From Paraglomus occultum (lineage: Eukaryota > Glomeromycota > Glomeromycetes > Paraglomerales > Paraglomeraceae), in assembly GCA_910592205.1 (NCBI GenBank), contig CAJVPJ010000164.1:1-38360 (forward strand): a DNA stretch of 38,360 bases. The letters run 5' to 3'. The translations under genes and the position numbers were made by a program. Each line of letters opens with the position of its first letter. The stretch's first letter is position 1. The notes beneath the pieces were generated by a model, which did no database searches, was not told where the DNA came from, and was given only the letters and a program-made list of their open reading frames with translations. Positions 21,301-33,345 of this stretch are shown piece after piece.

Positions 21301-24300
21301 TACTGCGATTTATCGACAACTTTAGAGTTTCGCTCACACTTGACAACAACCCATCGGCCGAGTATAGTCGATCAACCAGCATTATGATTGATGTTGGACC
21401 GCTGGTCATGCGAATGTCTTATAGAGACGTTATGTTACTAATGTCGATTTTGAATAAGATATCAGAATTATCATCTCAGTCATCATCTGCAAAGTTTAAA
21501 GAAATTACAGATGAGAAGTTGAATTTTGATTACAGAAATTTACAAAATGCAGTTAAGGAAAAGGAAAAAGAATGGAAGGAAAAGGAGAGAACAGTAGAGT
21601 TGGTTAAGGAATCGTTAAAGGCCGGATTTCAGGGATTGAAATTGATTCTGATCGGAGATGAACATAATATTCCAATGATTGACATGAATGCAAAGGGGTT
21701 CGCTGTCAATGTGAATGATTGGTCATCCAAGGTAATAAAACTTGTTATTGTTGTTTTTTACATGTTTGGGTCTATTTTTTTTCTTAATACGGTACCCACT
21801 TTTTTTAGATGACAGTAGATGCTGTTTTGGAGACTTACATCAACTACTTTAATCTGACTAATTCGCACTGGGAGCCCTTGATCGAACCATGGCATTATAA
21901 ATTACAAGTAATAAACTAAATATTGAGTGTTTCTTATTATAATTGATCAACGATACCATTAACTCTTATAATAGGTATCCAAGAATCTTAACCCGGAGAG
22001 CATGTCGATCGAAATATTTTCAAAGAAACGACTGGAAATTAATATAACTCACATATTCATTGAGACAATGTTGACCACGCTTTCTATTCTTAAACGTGAA
22101 AAGGAGGTCTGTTTAGATACATTATACGAATAACTGAATTTGTTATTCTGCATGCTTGTCTCAACTTTAATAATCCGTTCTGTAGCATGTGTTGAGCACG
22201 GCAAGAGAATCACGAACTGCTTATAAATTGGTCAATAGAACGGGATATAGCATGCACGTATGGAAAATATCAAGTGACGATAATACTGATACAGAGATAC
22301 GCATACTCGCAGATGGCGAGGAGGTCAACTGGCGTTTTGATGATTGGAGAATTGAAAGAGAGGTAATTATACATATCCGGAAAACACATGATAAATTAGA
22401 TTCGTAATTCTGATCAATAGTATCTTTGAAGAGTCTTCCTTCCCCGTCTTCGACCAAGAACATGCTTGGACTGCAATTCGAAGGCTCAAACTGGGAAAGT
22501 ATAAAGGATATTCCTGTTGATCGTGAAGGCGAAACATTCTACATACTCCGACCAAAACTGAGAGAAGTATCACATCGTCTGGTGGTCGACGTCAAGTTAA
22601 ATGATAATATCAAAGTTGTGACTTTTCGATCGGCATTGGTTGTGGAGAATAGAACCATGTTGAATGTGGAAATGATGATAGTTGATGCAAATGAGAAGCA
22701 AGTGTCGGATATTTATCACATTGGTAATGACGCGTTTTGAGAAGATCGAGACATCTTTGCTGATTTGTAGTTGAGGGAATTCCGTATGCTCACTATTATT
22801 TTTTGCACAGGACCAAATGATGACTGTCCTGTGCCGTTCGAATCTTCATATCATCATCGTCTGAGATTCCGACCTGAGGGTAAATAGTTGGCGATTCTAA
22901 AATGTCATGTATTTACCCTATTTGCATCGATTCTGAGCTTTGTTGTTTATTAGGCGGTTTTGGCTATGATTGGAGTTCTCAGAGTCTATATTGGCAAGAC
23001 TTTATCAGAAAAGATACAATCAAGTCTATTTCATGCGCATCTACCGGTGAAGATGTCCCATTTAGATTCCAAGTATTTACAAGATATAAGAAGGACAACG
23101 CGCGCGCCATGTAAGCATCAGCATTAAGGAGCCAGATCTTTTCCGTTCTTACCAACTGACCATATTTTCTTTATGTTGGGGTTCTTTTTCCTCGCTTACA
23201 GGACGTATCCATGCATGTCGATTCGTCTGTCTGCACCAATAGAGATAGAAAATCTTCTTCCATATGATGTCAAGTTCCGCATTTATGATAAGACAACTAA
23301 ACACGATTGGCCGAATAACCCTTTGAGTAAAGGAGGAAGTACCGCGTTGCACTTGATTGAATTGGGACATTTGTTACTTTTGAGTGTTGAGGTATTGGAC
23401 ACTGGTATGTGATAACAGCAAATGATGAGAGAAGGAATCGATATAGACTGAATTTAAATATTGTTAATACAACTATTAATCAATATTGTTTTATAGATTA
23501 TAAACCATCCGAATTTGCAATTATTAGCTCTCCAAATGAAGATTATCACGTAGATAGCACTCTTACAGTCGAGGATCCAGAGGGATTGAAACTAAATCTT
23601 AAAATACACTATACGTAAGTTGGAAGACCGCCGTGTTTTGTTATCGCGACTATCCGCTAACGTGTGAAATTTATTCAGTGAGATTCCAGATTCAGGAGGC
23701 GCCTTCAAATTCAGTATTTATAGCCCATATGTGATGATGAATAAAACAGGTCTGGATATGACGTTTAAGAGCAAGTCACTCTTCCAGAATGCTAAGATTG
23801 CTGCTGGTCAAGGTAAAATTTAACGACAACGCCCTATTTAATGCTAGCGCAATACTCATGACTCAATTTATCTTGCAGGATGGCTATCCGGACGGCGTAG
23901 GAATCAAACGGTCCGTAAATGCCAACCCTTAATGATTATTTGTTATCTAAAATTTTTTGTTCTTACTCATATTTATTTCACAGGTTAAGCCATATATGTT
24001 CTCTTACCCGAGTGATGAAACAAGGAATCGAGCATTACTTAAAGTTGGAGATTCGGACTGGAGTAGTGTACGTTTTGCGACGAATGCGACAGTTTATTTA
24101 TTATGCTATAACATATCTATGATTAATGCGTTTTCATTGAATTTAAATAGCCTTTAAGTTTTGAGGCTGTTGGGAGTGTTATGGAAGTCGTAATACCTTC
24201 TCAATCACGAGACGATGAGATACACATTGGCGTTAGCATCGAAGAGGGACATTCGAAAGTAAGTTGTCGTCATACTCAGTATATGGCATTAATAACCAAG

Positions 24301-27300
24301 TAAAATATACGCGACGAATATCACCTAATAACCCTTTTTTTCTTTCGCTACCATAAAGTATAAATTGATAAAAGTCGTAACATTCACTCCGCGTTTCATC
24401 CTCAAAAATAATCTTAACGAAGATATCGATTTCCGAGACGTGTATTCCAATAATGCAATTTTATTAAAGTCAAAAGATAGAGCACCTCTACATTTCTTAC
24501 ATAGGGGAGACGTGAAGCAGCTCTGTTTTTCGTATCCTGGGAACCCATGGTGAGGTTTATTCTTGGAAAAGGTTTACAGGGATGGTGTTGACGCCCACAG
24601 ATATATTAAAGTATTCTATGCTTTGATTTATGAATAGGTCTGCACCAATTAACATTAATGATATCGGAAGAATACATCTAAAACTTGCGAGGGCCGATAG
24701 AGAAATTCATCTACTGAGAATTGAAATTCTATTGGAGCAAGCAACCGTTTTTCTGGTCCTTAACAGAGAAGAAGGAAAATGGCCATATAGAATAGATAAT
24801 CACTCCAACGTTGATGTTGTATTCTATCAACAAGTAAGTGACAAACGTGTTTTACCATCTGGGAATTATCCTCCAAAATTAACTTAAAAAAAAACAACAA
24901 TTGAAGACTCCTGATCGCCGCGAATCAGGCTCCAGTACAAGTCTCTATGCACCCAAAAAATATGGTCTCCCAGCAGGCAGTTCAGCAGTATATTCATGGG
25001 ATTTTCCAGCACTGAAAGAGAGGAAGTTGATTTTAAATGTCAATGGTACGGAACGAACAGTTAACATACAAGAAATTGGAACTCTTGTTCCGTTCAAGGT
25101 TTCGGTAAGGCGATTTGATATATAATCCTCTGATCTAAAGCGATGCCGCGTAATTAAACTAGCTATCCTTAACAGCGTCCCGATGGAGTTCATATACTCT
25201 CCCTCGAAGTCGCTGCAGATGGTCCTATGCAGGTATTACTGCTTAGTAATTATAAGCAGTCAAAAAGCATGTACAAGCCCCGTCCTGCATCAGTAGCGTC
25301 AGTCGCGAAAAGCGAAAATGGAAGTTCAAAGGACGCCTTTGAAATTGTAAGTCTGGGTAACAGTGTGATATATGCCGGATGGCAGAGTTCATTACTAAAT
25401 TGCATCATCGTGTTTCCTGACAATTATTTGTCTCATTTAGATAGATGTTGATTCTGTAACTACTCTCAACTTCCAAATCATACTAGAGGGTATTGGAATT
25501 TCTGTCGTTAACAAGAGAATGCATGTGAGTAGATTTCTATACTTAGTTCACTCTACAACGACAACCGCCGTCTAATGCGTAAACCTCCTTTTTCGTTAAC
25601 AGGAATTATCTTATATATTACTACGTGGTTTGGAGTTTTCGTACAGCGATTCCACGCTTTATCAGTCACTACGTTTTGTAGTAAAATGGTTACAGGTAAT
25701 AAGATACTGTACTTATTAATGCAATTAAGCTAGACTTTGAATAGGCGCAATCCACAAATTTATACGTATTATTTGTACTTGTAATTTTTCCAACCAGATT
25801 GACAATCAGCTCTACGGTGGTCTGTACCCAATCATCTTTTACCCAACAATTATACCTAAAGAAGGGAAAGAGATCGAAGCCCATCCTACCTTTAACGCGA
25901 CTCTTATCAAATCGAAAGATGAATCTCACGGAGTCGTATACTTTAAATACTTTTCGATGCTGTTACAAGAAATGACTTTTGAAATAGATGAAGATTTCTT
26001 ATTCGCATTACTGGATTTCATGAAACTAAAAGGATTAACCGCTGAAGAGGATGATCTGCAGCTGTTTGATGGAAATATGGATGTTCCGGAACCAAAGTCT
26101 ATGGAGGGAGATGCACAATATTATTTTGAGATAATGCATAATCAGCCAATGAAAATTAACATATCTTTCGTGAGAACCGAAAGGATTAACGTTGAGGATA
26201 AGTATCCTTTTAATCAGTAGCGCGTGAAGGAGGTTTTTGGCAGGCGTATTCCTGTTAAACGAATACTTAGAATTTGTAAATTGAAGAGAGTAGCGTTCGC
26301 ATCCGTTCTTTTTATAGTCCTTGACTTTGTTTATAGACCTCCGCCACGGAATCCAGTCATGTTCTTCTTCAATATTTTGACGATGGCCATTGGAAATATC
26401 AATGTAAGTATCCGTGGTCTAATTATTGCACGACTTTAATGAAGTCAAGACATATTTGTCCGAAATTCTTCTAATGTATTTGTTTTCATCTACCCTCAGG
26501 ATGCTCCAATAAAACTAAACGCTTTGGCGATGGAAAATATGCGCGTTAGCCTTCCAGTACTCATCGATCGCATTCGTCGGCATTATGGCCAAGAATTCCT
26601 CTATCAAATCCATAAAATCATTGGATCGGCTGATTTCTTGGGTAACCCGGTTGGACTGTTTACTAATATCAGTTCTGGTGTGATGGATGTATTTTACGAA
26701 CCATATAACGGAGTTGTTATGAGTGGACCGAACGAGCTCGGGTTTGGAATTGCGAGGGTAAGTAAGAGGAAGAACAAGATATCAGATTAGAGAACTTGGT
26801 GAAGTAGATTATCGCTCTCGTTCATTGATTATATGATATAGCGATTGTCCTAGTACTATTGTCATATCAAACTATTACTCACTTAACCCACCTACCCCGC
26901 ATTTGCTCTTCACCTTAATTACAGGGAGGTCTCAGCTTTGTAAAGAAAACCGTCTATGGTCTCTCCGATAGCGTTGCCAAATTTACCGGTAGTATCGGGA
27001 AAGGACTCTCTGCTGCGACATTGGATAAATCCTATCAAGATCGTCGCCGTATGGCACAATTCCGAAATCGTCCCAGACATGCACTCTATGGCATCACCCA
27101 AGGGGCAAATGCGCTTGCAACTAGCGTTGGAAGCGGCATTGAAGGATTGGTTAGGAAGCCGATCGAAGGTGTTGAGAAAGAAGGAGCAGCTGGCTTGTTG
27201 AAGGGTGTTGGAAAAGGAATTGTTGGGTAATTTTTGGGGCTGGAAGGCTTTGATGGTTGAATACATCCAGGTCGTGTGATTAGGATATTGACTTGATTAA

Positions 27301-27902
27301 ATGTGTTTGTAATATAGGTTTGTTACTAAACCAGTCGTCGGTGTATTTGATTTGGCAAGTAATGTTACTGAAGGTATGTATGGCTTATTTCAAAGGAAAT
27401 GACCACGGACTTTATCAACATTGCTAATCAAATCCTTCTCTCGACACAAGGTATTCGAAATACAACAACCGTATTTGACGAAGGCGAATTAACTCCAGTT
27501 CGACCACCTCGCTTTGTTGGGCGCGATGGTATATTAAAACCTTACAATTGCCGTGAGGCTGTCGGCCAACGAATGCTTAAAGAACTCGAAAGCGGCAGAT
27601 ACTTTAATGATGATTACCTTGCTCATATTGAGCTCAAAGGCGATGATATGATAGCAATGCTTACTCGATCACGAATAATGCTTATTAGGAGTAAGCGGTT
27701 GAAAGTAGAATGGGAAGTGCAGTTTTCGGATCTTCAGGCGGTTTCAATGCAACCGTCAGGGATTTTGCTGATGTTGAGAAATGGAACACCAGGACCGTTT
27801 ATTCCTATTGCAGATCAAAACGTGCAGCATTGGTTCGAGAGAAAAGTAGAAGAAGTTATTAATGAATTTAATGCCGAGAAGAGATTAGCTGAATGTTATT
27901 AA
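15370..27902 (+). CDS. VPS13: VPS13 bridge-like lipid-transfer protein
   Basis: My 35-exon model totals 9,498 nt and 3,165 aa, with every junction in phase. That is close to the yeast Vps13 length. Main exons are 15370-15466, 15562-15639, 15755-15867, 16014-16104, 17143-18468, 18558-21731, 22186-22362, 22954-23110, 24359-24549, 25798-26201, 26500-26757, 26925-27226 and 27451-27902, with many small ones between. The N-terminus [15 protein letters not shown] is the chorein domain. [13 protein letters not shown] and the two long exons form the repeating-beta-groove rod. 22186-25200 encode the VAB/SHR-BD adaptor region ([38 protein letters not shown]). 26500-27373 encode the ATG2-like C-terminal region ([37 protein letters not shown]). 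The last exon is the PH-like domain. VPS13 moves bulk lipids at ER, vacuole, mitochondrial and peroxisomal contacts. Internal splice sites at 16734, 18558, 22432 and 26202 were chosen by phase and conservation. AATAAA lies at 27943. Confidence 0.96.
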
Positions 27903-28172
27903 TCATAATCCATTATTATTATATTATATATCTTTTTATTCAAATAAATGATTGACAATTGAATTAGTGTCAAATCTAATTGGTACTGTGTACACGTGAC
28001 TGCTATCAAAATGCAAATTTTTTAGTTTCAATAGTTACGCGCAGCTTGCAAATTGTTACTGTCCATCAGAAGTCTCTCTTTTTCTTAGCGAGCAATAGAC
28101 TGAAGAGCTCGCTACTGTTATCCAGTCCAGTTTACTCCGTTATGTGCATAGTGTTACAAATAGACTGCCAAA
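27903..28172. other. Short spacer between VPS13 and SmB
   Basis: The VPS13 polyadenylation signal AATAAA lies at 27943-27948. The rest is presumed SmB promoter and 5' UTR. Nothing else is seen. Confidence 0.6.
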
Positions 28173-28175
28173 ATG
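28173..28175 (+). other. Candidate start-codon-only coding exon of SmB
   Basis: AAAATG|GTACGT gives a start codon immediately followed by a good donor. The acceptor CACATAG at 28433-28439 joins in phase 0 to TCG ATC TCA AAA AAC TCC AAA ATG. The resulting N-terminus [10 protein letters not shown] fits the SmB family better than starting at the internal ATG. Confidence 0.6.
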
Positions 28176-29681
28176 GTACGTAGTTTATGGAGGATCTGGA
28201 GATTACTGTATACGCGTATAGATCTGTGGGTGCAGCTTGACAGATTTCTGGTGCAAATTATGACGGATTGCAATATGTTATTGACTTGAAATTTATTACT
28301 AAACTGCAGATTACTGGTACTTCGCTATAGAATAGAATGTCGTTCTTTATATAGACAGTAGTATTCGTTTTCCCAAAACTTGCCTTCCGTTCACTCTCCG
28401 CCGTCTTCTCACTCATCATTTGTTCACGTCTTCACATAGTCGATCTCAAAAAACTCCAAAATGCTTAATCTGATTAACTACCGTCTACGAATCACACTGA
28501 TTGATTCGCGAGTATTGACGGGTCAGATGCTTGCCTTTGACAAGCATATGAATCTAGTATTAGCAGATTGCGAAGAATTTCGAAAGATCAAGCCAAAGTC
28601 AGGATCGAAAGTACCACAGGGACAACCTGAGCAAGAAGAGAAACGGACATTGGGATTGGTGATTTTGAGGGGAGAGACTATCGTTAGTTTGAGTGTCGAG
28701 GGACCGCCACCACCCAGTGCTGATGAGTCAAAAGGAAAGTTGGCACAGGTACGTGCGATTACGTTGCGTTGATAAAATCCCGTGTTTCGTAAGATGAAAT
28801 CGTGTTAATATTGATCTGCGAATATTCAGTTACCTGGTGGACCAGGTGTTGGTCGGCCAGCCGGTAGAGGACTGCCTGTTGCTCCGCCGGGAGTAGCGCC
28901 TGCAGGTATAATATTGTCGTTATTGTCCTGATATTATGTAATTCTACATAGCCGTAGTTTTACTATGAGTATAGCAAACATTTTATCCAAGCTTTTATTC
29001 TAATCAACTATTATATTTCAACTTCCAAAATAGGTCTTACAGGTCCAGTACGCGGAGTTGGAGGCCCCGCACCAGGAATGATGCAACCAAGAGGTCCAGC
29101 ACCTCCTGCTGCTGCTGCGGCACCCGTATCGTACGGCAGACCACCCATGCCAGGGCAGATGCCACCGCCCGGAATGCCACCGCCCGGAATGCCACCGAGA
29201 CCGGGGATGCCGGGTGGGCCTCCTATTGGATTCAGACCTGGAATGCCACCAGGAATGCCGCCTGTGGGAATGCCTGGATTTAGGCCACAGGGTGGTGCTC
29301 CACCTCCAGGAATGCGAGTGGTAAGTAATTGACCCTTGCACCCGGCTTTTTGCGAATCCGTTATTGTTAGACGCAACGAGTGAATGAAGATATAATTTAT
29401 TTGCCTTGAATGATGACATTGACCAATGTACTAACGATGAATCCTTTGAATTTAGCCCGGTGCTCCACAACAATTTCCACCACCTGTTGGTGGCCGAGGA
29501 ATGCCAGCGTAAATATCTTCTTATATTTTCACAAGTTTATCCATGGCTTAAATATTGACCACTACCATTTCATTTTAATATCAGTTTTCCTGTACCTGGG
29601 CAAGCGCCACCACAAGGATTCCGACCTCCTCCACAAATGCGTCCTCCTCCTGGTCAACAAAACCAAGGCCGTGGACAGTGA
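28173..29681 (+). CDS. SMB1: Spliceosomal core protein SmB/B'
   Basis: Model exons 28173-28175, 28440-28748, 28830-28905, 29034-29320, 29456-29508 and 29585-29681 total 825 nt and 274 aa, all in phase. The Sm fold is clear. Sm1 reads [20 protein letters not shown], then [14 protein letters not shown]; Sm2 reads [20 protein letters not shown]. The tail is a Pro/Gly/Met-rich PPGM repeat region, as in SmB, ending with RPPPGQ-type motifs that bind GYF/WW proteins. SmB is one of seven Sm proteins ringed on U1, U2, U4 and U5 snRNAs. The first coding exon seems to be the ATG alone, followed by a 264-nt intron. Exon 2 supplies SISKNSK before the internal Met at 28461, matching the K-x-SKML start typical of SmB. 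If that is wrong, translation starts at 28461 (266 aa). AATAAA at 29713. Confidence 0.93.
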
Positions 29682-31157
29682 TATTAGTAAGTTGTACGAA
29701 AATGATTCGTCAAATAAAGGTTGTGCTGTGTATTACTACTAAACTTGGTCTTGTATAATACTAAAATATGTGTCAACGAAGCGAATATGCGTGTTTAACC
29801 TTGTGATATAAAACTAGAGAATCTTTTTGACAAGAAATGATGGCCAGGAAGGTCAGTAATAAGATATATTCATTAATAGAACTTTTCGTACCTAATCGTA
29901 AGGCACATGCAGCAAACCGTCTGTAGATGTCAAAATTAAAATGTGAATCGCACAAACACTAGAAATACGCGATCTTTATCGAATGGTTAGTCCAGCATTC
30001 CAATGCTCGTAAACGCAAGCCAGAAAGGGTGTCGGCTTCAAAGCTTGTAACATGAAGAGATGTGACACTCAATAGTCCGGCAGAATGCATTTGCTTCACA
30101 AGTGTCCGCAAGATAATGGTCCAAAAGCACAAGCCGTGGAAAGGAAACCTACTTATTTCATCAATGAAAATAACTTCTCTGACGTAATGATCGTTTGAAT
30201 TCAGCGATTCGTTGTGCCCAAATACTACAATTTATGATTATTTATATTGTATTAGTAATTAACAAACTTAAGGAGGTGACACATAAAAACATTAGTCAAC
30301 GTCTAAAAAAAGCACAAATTAGTTCCTAGAAACTCCATGGAAAGATATGGCAGGAAATACTGCAAGTGTAGACATTGACGTCAGAAGGTTATACAACCAA
30401 CATTCTTTTGTTGATGAAGTACTTTCTCAGAGTGAGAAGGATTATTTCAGATGAATACTTGCTAAAGGCGAGACGTATATTGAATGGCTGCAGCTGCTCT
30501 CTGAATAGATGCTCGAAAATTTTATCTGTCGTTATTCGCTCAAATTTTAAAATAATGCAACGTTCAAGAACTTACATGTTTAGAACTTTTTGGCTGCCGA
30601 AATGGACGGGCGGTTTATTCTGGATTATCAAAACGATTCATGACAAATTCTGATAGGCTTTGCAGTATTTTTTTTTTTTGAAATATCTATTATTAGCGAC
30701 GGACGAAGATGGCTCTAGCCTTAACTAGCATCTTCCACTATAAGTGTTCGTTGGTATGCCCGAAATAAACTCGATTTCTACCAGACAATTAAAACATTAT
30801 CATCGTCTCAAGAAATTAATTCTTTATCAGAATTAGATGAAAAATAAAGTTGGTAACCAATCGTCGTATAGACATCCAATGTAAGAGAGGGCGGGATGTA
30901 ACAGTGGGAAATCCCACGCGTTTTATAAGGTAAGGCGTGTGTGAGGGTTTTAACTGTAATACCAAATTCCATTTCACGTGCTGATAACAATTACACAGAT
31001 AAATGATTATTGTATGCATGGCGTTAAGTCACACGCTACACCAACTATACCATCTATTTCCGATAATAAAAAGGAGTTCTACGATATTCATCTCTGCTAA
31101 TCGGGAGTAGGTTTGTTGCTCTACCCGTTTTCGCTGTCATTATTATCACCATAAAAA
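29682..31157. other. 1.5-kb intergenic region
   Basis: Contains the SmB polyadenylation signal (29713-29718), then AT-rich DNA, and the presumed promoter of the carboxypeptidase gene. The 92-codon frame 30375-30653 has no recognisable domain. An overlapping frame interrupted by about six stops (30370-30650) has protein-like patches (HSFVDEVLSQSEKDYF, LAAEMDGRFILDYQND) and may be a very old relic, but I cannot assign it. Confidence 0.4.
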
Positions 31158-33211
31158 ATGGCGGCTATACGTTGTACGAGTCTGTTATGCTTCATTCTAC
31201 TCTTTTCGGCTCTCATCTTCATTAATGCGCAATTCGTCAATCAGGATTACGCGTCCTCCACTCAATATACTATCAACAAATTACAAACAAAGATAAATAC
31301 TATTGAAAATAAATTTAAAAATAAGTTGGAGGACTTGAGACTCGAGTTGGAAGCTCTTGAGCATAGTCTGCAAGAACCGTTGGATGATTTGGAAAATAGT
31401 TTTGAGATACTGACACATGACGAGTTTCCTGAGTATTCTATCCGATTGAAGTTAGGATCGTTGTGTGATAATACTGTTAAGCAGGTAAGATATGCACATT
31501 TACATCTCTATATAGATAATGTGTATGCGTGTGTGGTGTATTCTATAATAAGCATGCATTGTACTGTATCTCTACTGTCAACTGCTACTGTTGGTTATTT
31601 GCTCACTATTCTTTTACTTTTTTTAGTACACTGGTTATCTTGATGCCGGCAATAATAGACATTTCTTCTTCTGGTTCTTTGAGTCAAGAAGCAACCCCTC
31701 AACTGATCCAATTGTCTTATGGGTATGTTATTACATCCAGTCGATTATAAGTATGCTCATGGATTTTCTTCTAACAATATATGTATACACATTGTCAGCT
31801 GAATGGCGGCCCTGGATGCAGCTCTTTGACTGGATTGTTTTTTGAATTGGGTCCATGCACCGTCAATGCTGAAGGAACCGACGCAGAATTTAATCCTTAT
31901 TCATGGAATAATAATGCTTCGGTCATATTCTTAGATCAGGTAGAGCAAATGTTTTCTCATGTGTTTCCCTACTGTTTAGGCCTAAGCTTAACGTTGACAT
32001 TTCCAATGTAAACACAGCCAATGAACGTTGGATTTTCTTATGGTAATGGAGTAACCAATACTAATGCTGCAGCTCAGGACGTGTTGGCGTTTCTCCAAAT
32101 ATTCTTCAACAAATATCAACAATATGGCCAATTAGACTTTCATATTGCTGGTGAATCGTAAGTCAGTCTATTGTACATGAATGATATAGACGTTATAGTA
32201 TGGAGCTTATAATAACATGATTTGCTTCAATCACCTAGTTACGCAGGTCATTACATTCCGGCTATCGCATATGAAATCGTCACTCACAACCATGCCGTTG
32301 CCGGTATCCATTCCGGATGCACCGAATACGATATCAAGCCAAAAACCAGTAGTCTCATCAACTTTAAATCTATTCTTATTGGCAATGGTCTTGTTGATCC
32401 TCTTGTTCAATACAAATACTACCCTGAAATGGCTTGCAATTCATCGTATCCCCCGGTACTCGACGACGATACTTGTGATAGGATGAGATCGGCGTATCCC
32501 AAATGTGCTCAATTCATTAGCAACTGTTACAAATCAGAGAGCGTATTTAGTTGTCTACCTGCTTCAATGTACTGCAACAAAGAGATGATGGGTCCATATC
32601 AGCGGACCGGGAAGAATCCTTACGACGTCAGGAAAGATTGTGAAGGGAATAGCCTATGTTATCCTATCCTTGAGTCTATCGAGAAATATTTGAACCGAGA
32701 AGATGTTAAACGCGAACTCGGTGTGGACCCTGGCATTCGTTATAAAAGCTGTAACCATGACGTTAACTTCAGATTCTTGATGGCTGGTGATTGGTCAGTA
32801 TAGATATGCATATCCCTAACTTGAATTCTAATATGTCACCCGTGAGCATAAAAACTGACGTTTTTCTTTATTAGGATGCGTCCATATCATCAACTAGTTC
32901 CCAAATTGCTGGAATCGGGTATTCGCGTCCTCGTATATGCAGGTGACGCCGACTATATCTGCAATTGGATTGGCAATGAAGCATGGGTAAGGGCAATCGA
33001 ATGGTCTGGTAAAGACGCATTCAACTCCGTCAAGGATGAAAAATGGATTACTGAAGACGTATCCAGGACATGGGCTGGCAATGTCAGAAGTTCAGGATTG
33101 CTAACTTGGCTTAGGGTCTTCGAGGCTGGTCATATGGTGCCTTACGACCAATCCTCAAACAGTTTAGACTTCTTTAATCGTTGGATTCAGAAGAGAGAGT
33201 TGTCTGTATAA
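31158..33211 (+). CDS. Serine carboxypeptidase, carboxypeptidase Y-like (peptidase S10)
   Basis: Six exons (31158-31484, 31627-31722, 31799-31939, 32018-32157, 32239-32793, 32875-33211) give 531 aa, all in phase. Residues 1-24 form a signal peptide ending INAQ. A helical Leu/Lys/Glu-rich propeptide ([20 protein letters not shown]) follows. The mature enzyme starts near [20 protein letters not shown]. The substrate-binding [10 protein letters not shown], the [11 protein letters not shown] segment, nucleophile Ser in GESYAGHY (split by intron 4), Asp in [10 protein letters not shown] and His in [10 protein letters not shown] complete the triad. Many Cys residues in the insert domain fit the family's disulfides. 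It removes C-terminal residues from peptides at acidic pH in the vacuole, after entry through the secretory pathway. AATAAA signals at 33253 and 33273. Confidence 0.95.
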
Positions 33212-33345
33212 CCTATACGCCTGTACCGATTTATTTATTTTATAATATATTTAATAAATTGTATTCGCCGTAAATAAACGCACATTCTGTGCCGTTAAGA
33301 GTCATTACAGCAGTGACTGACTGGTTCATTGTTCTCTTTAAATAT

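Noticed and set aside
29011-29473. Antisense ORFs across the SmB tail
   Set aside because: They are mirror images of the Pro/Gly-rich repeat. The sense strand has a consistent exon structure.
30370-30653. Possible decayed gene with about six in-frame stops
   Set aside because: Protein-like patches are present but too damaged and unassignable. An overlapping frame is open, so chance cannot be excluded.
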